Shown here piece by piece: positions 61,426-64,000 of a stretch of 64,000 nucleotides of DNA. Within the stretch, counting starts at the first letter, position 1, and each line of letters opens with the position of its first letter. The stretch comes from Streptomyces flavofungini (GTDB taxonomy: Bacteria > Actinomycetota > Actinomycetes > Streptomycetales > Streptomycetaceae). The DNA is taken from contig NZ_BMVR01000009.1 of assembly GCF_014650815.1 (NCBI RefSeq), positions 355,045-419,044 of the forward strand, given 5' to 3'. Under the pieces are notes generated by a model. It was not told the origin of the DNA, made no database searches, and was given only the letters and a program-made list of their open reading frames with translations. Both the position numbers and the translations under genes were made by a program.

Positions 61426-62544
61426 GTGCAAAACCCCCACCCCGCACCGGCTCCTGCACGCGACACCGCACCGGCTCCCGCACCCCACTCCGAACCGGCC
61501 CCAGCACGCGACACCGCACAGAACCCGACCACTCACCCCCAACGGATCGCCCTCCTCACCTTCCCCGGCATCCGCCCTTTCGACGTCTCCGTGATCACCG
61601 AGGTCTGGGGCACCGACCGCACCGACCGCGACGTACCTCCCTTCGACCTCCACCGCGTCGCCGCCACCCCCGCACCCGTCCCCATGCGCGGCGGCCTCAC
61701 CCTCACCCCAGACCGCACCCTCGCCTGGCTGAACCGGCTGACCGGCACCGACCTGATCGTCGTCCCCGGCCTGGACGACCACCTGACCCCGGCGCCACCC
61801 CCACTACTGGAGGCCCTGCGCCGCGCCCACACCCGAGGCATCACCATCGCGGCCTTGTGCGGCGGCGCCTTCACCCTGGCCCAGGCGGGCCTGCTGGACG
61901 GCCGCCGAGCCATCACCCACTGGAACCTCGTCGATCTCCTGCGAACCCATCACCCCCTCGTCACCGTCGTCCCCGACGCCCTCTTCATCGAGGACGACAA
62001 CATCTGGACCGCCGCGGGCACCGCGGCCGGCATCGACCTGTGCCTGCACCTGGTCCGCACGGCCCACGGCTCGGAGGCCGCCGCGACCATCGCCCGCTCG
62101 ATGGTCACCGCCCCGTTCCGCACCGGCGGCCAGGCGCAGTTCATCGAGCACCCCACACCCCGCGCCGACCGTGACGCCGACGCCCTCGCCACGGTCCGCG
62201 AATACGCCCTCCGTCACCTCCAGGACCCGCTCACCGTCTCCGACCTGGCCGCCAGGGCGGGCATGTCGGCGCGTTCGTTCGCCCGTCACTTCACCGCGGC
62301 GACCGGCACCACACCCCTGCGCTGGCTGCTAGACCAGCGCGTCGCCGCCGCGCAGAAGCTCCTCGAACGCACCGACCTGCCCATGCCCGAGGTGGCCCGC
62401 CGCGCGGGCTTCGGCAGCGAGATCACGATGCGCCAGCACTTCGCCTCGCGCCTCGCCACCAGCCCACGCGCCTACCGCGCCACGTTCACCGGCACCGCCT
62501 CGGGCACCGCCGGCGCGGGTGGCAGCAGCCCGATCGCCCGATAG
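61426..62544 (+). CDS. GlxA-type AraC-family regulator with DJ-1/PfpI domain
   Basis: A 372-residue regulator. A Pro/Ala-rich start with PAPARDTAP repeats is followed by a DJ-1/PfpI-like domain (IALLTFPGIRPFDVSVITEVWG; LCGGAFTLAQAGLLDGRRAITHW, about 40-215). The C-terminal AraC double helix-turn-helix reads LTVSDLAARAGMSARSFARHFTAATGTTPLRWLLDQR, then MPEVARRAGFGSEITMRQHFASRLATSPRAYR. GTG 61426 follows TTTACT at 61414-61419. The divergent cysteine hydrolase is its likely target. Its last 73 bases overlap the convergent trpS gene. Confidence 0.92.
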   Translation: MQNPHPAPAPARDTAPAPAPHSEPAPARDTAQNPTTHPQRIALLTFPGIRPFDVSVITEVWGTDRTDRDVPPFDLHRVAATPAPVPMRGGLTLTPDRTLAWLNRLTGTDLIVVPGLDDHLTPAPPPLLEALRRAHTRGITIAALCGGAFTLAQAGLLDGRRAITHWNLVDLLRTHHPLVTVVPDALFIEDDNIWTAAGTAAGIDLCLHLVRTAHGSEAAATIARSMVTAPFRTGGQAQFIEHPTPRADRDADALATVREYALRHLQDPLTVSDLAARAGMSARSFARHFTAATGTTPLRWLLDQRVAAAQKLLERTDLPMPEVARRAGFGSEITMRQHFASRLATSPRAYRATFTGTASGTAGAGGSSPIAR

Positions 62545-63509
62545 GCGGCGTCGACCGTCGGCTTCGCCTTCCCTCTCGCCCGCTCAGCCCCGGCCCGCAA
62601 CACCTCCTCTACATACGCGGAATCCGCAACCAGTTCCTTGTGCCGCTCCCGCACGGGCCGCAGAAGCTCCACCACGGCGTCGGCGGTGTCCTTCTTCAAG
62701 GCTCCGTACGACTCGTATACACCGCTCAAGCCGTTTGGGTTCCCACCTTCACAAGCCGCGAGGATCTCCAGCAGGTTCGAGACCCCGGGCCGGGTCTCCG
62801 GGTCGTACACGACGTCGTCCCCGCTGTCCGTCACAGCGCGCATGATCTTCTTCCGCACCACGTCCGGCTCGTCCAGCAGATAGACGATCCCGGCCCCCGA
62901 CTCATGGGACTTCCCCATCTTCGACGTCGGCTCCTGCAGGTCCATGACCCGCGCCGCCACCTCGGGCCGCGTGGCCCGCGGCACCGCGAACGCGTGCCCG
63001 TATCGCTGGTTGAACCGCACCGCCAGGTCCCGCGTCAGCTCGACGTGCTGCGTCTGGTCGTCCCCGACCGGCACCTCGTCGGCCCCGTACGCCAGGATGT
63101 CCGCCGCCATCAGCACCGGATAGGTGAGCAGCGACAGCCGCACGCTCCCGCCCCGCGCCCGCTCGATCACGGATTTCTCCTTGTACTGGATCATCCGCCG
63201 CATCTCGCCGTCCGTGGCGACGCACTCGAGCAGATACGACAGCCGTGCGTGCTCGTCCACATGGCTCTGTACGAACACGGAGCACCGCTCGGGATCGAGC
63301 CCGGACGCGAGGAGCAGCGTCGCGGCCTGCCTACTGAGCCTGCGCACCCGGCCGGGGTCGTGGTCGACGGTCAGCGCGTGCAGATCCACTACGCAGAACA
63401 GCGCGTCGGCCCGGTACTGATCGACATCCGCCCACTGCCGGATGGCCCCCAGGTAGTTCCCCAGCGTCAGGTGCCCGGTCGGCTTGACCCCACTGAAGAT
63501 CCGCGTCAT
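62472..63509 (-). CDS. trpS: Tryptophanyl-tRNA synthetase (probably the auxiliary, attenuator-controlled enzyme)
   Basis: A 345-residue class I synthetase charging tRNA-Trp. It shows FSGVKPTGHLTLGNYLGAIRQW (HIGH region as TLGN), FVQSHVDEHARLSYLLECV, MAADILAYGADEVPVGDDQTQHVELTRDLA, and KMGKSHESG (KMSKS variant). GGAGAG lies five bases before ATG 63509. Upstream is a leader peptide with tandem Trp codons and alternative hairpins. S. coelicolor has an auxiliary indolmycin-resistant TrpRS under ribosome-mediated attenuation, and gene context suggests this is its orthologue. The 3' end overlaps the GlxA-type gene by 73 bases. Confidence 0.95.
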   Translation of the reverse strand: MTRIFSGVKPTGHLTLGNYLGAIRQWADVDQYRADALFCVVDLHALTVDHDPGRVRRLSRQAATLLLASGLDPERCSVFVQSHVDEHARLSYLLECVATDGEMRRMIQYKEKSVIERARGGSVRLSLLTYPVLMAADILAYGADEVPVGDDQTQHVELTRDLAVRFNQRYGHAFAVPRATRPEVAARVMDLQEPTSKMGKSHESGAGIVYLLDEPDVVRKKIMRAVTDSGDDVVYDPETRPGVSNLLEILAACEGGNPNGLSGVYESYGALKKDTADAVVELLRPVRERHKELVADSAYVEEVLRAGAERARGKAKPTVDAAYRAIGLLPPAPAVPEAVPVNVAR

Positions 63510-63582
63510 CTCTTCTCTCCACCTCCAGAACGGGGCCGCCGTCCCGGCGACCGGGTTCAGGACCTCCGGAGGGAGATACGCG

Positions 63583-63643
63583 AACGGCCGCCGAAGCGGC
63601 GGCCGTTGAGTGCATGCGTCAGCTCGGCCGCCGTCAGGCGGCC
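63583..63643 (-). promoter_or_regulatory. trpS transcription attenuator
   Basis: Read on the minus strand there are four segments: A, GGCCGCC (63643-63637); B, GGCGGCC (63632-63626); C, AACGGCCGCCG (63607-63597); D, CGGCGGCCGTT (63593-63583). A pairs with B, C with D (11-bp terminator stem, 3-base loop), and B can instead pair with the GGCCGCC inside C. A ribosome stalled on the Trp codons would cover A and favour B-C, preventing C-D. No U-tract follows the C-D stem. Confidence 0.82.
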
Positions 63644-63675
63644 CACCACTGATGGGTGCGCGCATGCGTAGTCAT
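63634..63675 (-). CDS. Trp-rich leader peptide of trpS
   Basis: ATG 63675 opens a 13-codon frame coding MTTHARTHQWWAA. The two adjacent TGG codons are at 63648-63643, and the TGA stop lies in the loop of the first hairpin. TACTGT (63688-63683 on the minus strand), seven bases before the ATG, is a fitting -10 box, so the leader is probably translated leaderlessly. It should report tryptophanyl-tRNA levels. Confidence 0.85.
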   Translation of the reverse strand: MTTHARTHQWWAA

Positions 63676-63705
63676 GTCCCTACAGTAGCGCGGGCAGGCC
63701 CGAAG

Positions 63706-63734
63706 TTGACACGTCCTGACCCGGAACGTAGTGT
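63706..63734 (+). promoter_or_regulatory. Consensus-like vegetative promoter
   Basis: TTGACA (63706-63711), a 17-bp spacer, and TAGTGT (63729-63734), pointing rightward away from trpS. It is the best vegetative-type promoter in the window and has no coding region after it before the window ends. Confidence 0.7.
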
Positions 63735-64000
63735 TCTCCGAGTTGCCCGACGTGAGCGCCGATCACTGGTCGGTCCCCGGGCAGCCATTCCGTAAGAACC
63801 ATTCAAGCGATCGATGCTCTGACTCTTCGTGTCCACGAGGGGTCGCTGTCGGCTCGTTTCCATGCGCTTTTACGAAATGAGGAGTCCGCGTTCGAAAGGG
63901 CGCCCCCGATTAGGTCGGGAGTCGAGATTCCGCTAAAGTCTCACTCGTCGGAACGGCCCAACAGCCGGGAAGACAACCCCGGTTGACTGGGAATCAGGCC
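63735..64000 (+). promoter_or_regulatory. Probable rRNA operon promoter cluster (edge of window)
   Basis: Further promoter-like elements follow the first: TAGGTC (63911-63916), 17 bp, TAAAGT (63934-63939), and TTGACT (63983-63988) whose -10 would lie beyond the end. The stretch from CGCTAAAGTCTCACTCG to GGTTGACTGGGAATCAGGCC recalls streptomycete rRNA-operon leaders, which have several promoters in tandem. No gene is visible in these 265 bases. The assignment is from memory of such leaders and needs the downstream sequence. Confidence 0.55.

Noticed and set aside
62472..63509. Stating that this TrpRS is indolmycin-resistant
   Set aside because: Gene context and the attenuator suggest the auxiliary enzyme, but I cannot verify resistance-determining residues from memory.

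Overview
The window is very GC-rich and codes densely on both strands. Many genes lack a ribosome-binding site but have a TANNNT -10 box 6 to 9 bases before a GTG or ATG, as in leaderless actinobacterial mRNAs. It carries streptomycete hallmarks (lsr2, sigE-cseABC, radA-disA, a nadB-nadC-coaX block, clpC, an auxiliary trpS), in an order that from memory matches the core of a Streptomyces chromosome around the S. coelicolor SCO3334 to SCO3394 interval. No phage genes, integrase, CRISPR array or tRNA gene is visible.

Layout. 1-6.6 kb: two PH-domain membrane proteins, an orphan NuoD-like complex I subunit convergent with a MidA-family methyltransferase, and a histidine kinase/response regulator pair. 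6.7-9.7 kb: an ArsR-type regulator with an upstream dyad and a PLP lyase. 9.8-15.7 kb: a tightly overlapping operon for pantothenate, CoA and NAD synthesis (DUF2520 protein, panC, nadB, nadC, coaX). 15.8-22.7 kb: small surface and regulatory proteins, a BlaI-like repressor, an N-acetyltransferase, lsr2 and clpC with a ClgR-type box. 22.9-28.4 kb: accessory-looking genes, namely a stand-alone condensation-type protein, a 959-residue NACHT NTPase, and an M23 peptidase whose leader contains a terminator hairpin. 28.5-32 kb: a TetR/MFS efflux pair, an AraC-type regulator and a glyoxalase-fold protein. 32-37 kb: the sigE-cseA-cseB-cseC envelope-stress operon and mutY. 37-44.5 kb: a second kinase/regulator pair with an unusual kinase, a PAP2 phosphatase, a secreted-type protein, a 135-bp MITE-like element, disA and radA. 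44.8-52.7 kb: a sigma-like/zinc-finger/BACON fusion protein, a Cys-rich protein, a Ppx/GppA protein, a TIM-barrel isomerase, a TetR regulator, ilvD and an SH3 protein. 53-63.5 kb: a Ser/Thr kinase, a methyltransferase, a 31-bp tandem-repeat tract, an ABC-2 exporter, proC, a cysteine hydrolase, a GlxA-type regulator, and trpS behind a Trp-Trp leader peptide. The right edge looks like the promoter cluster of an rRNA operon.

The genes act mainly in cofactor synthesis (NAD, CoA), branched-chain amino acid and proline synthesis, envelope-stress sensing, c-di-AMP signalling and proteostasis. The observations I rate highest are the trpS attenuator, the NuoD/MidA pairing with a changed quinone-site residue, the membrane-tethered sigma-like BACON protein, the NACHT NTPase, the MITE-like element, the 31-bp repeat tract, and several operator-like palindromes that can be matched to adjacent regulators.
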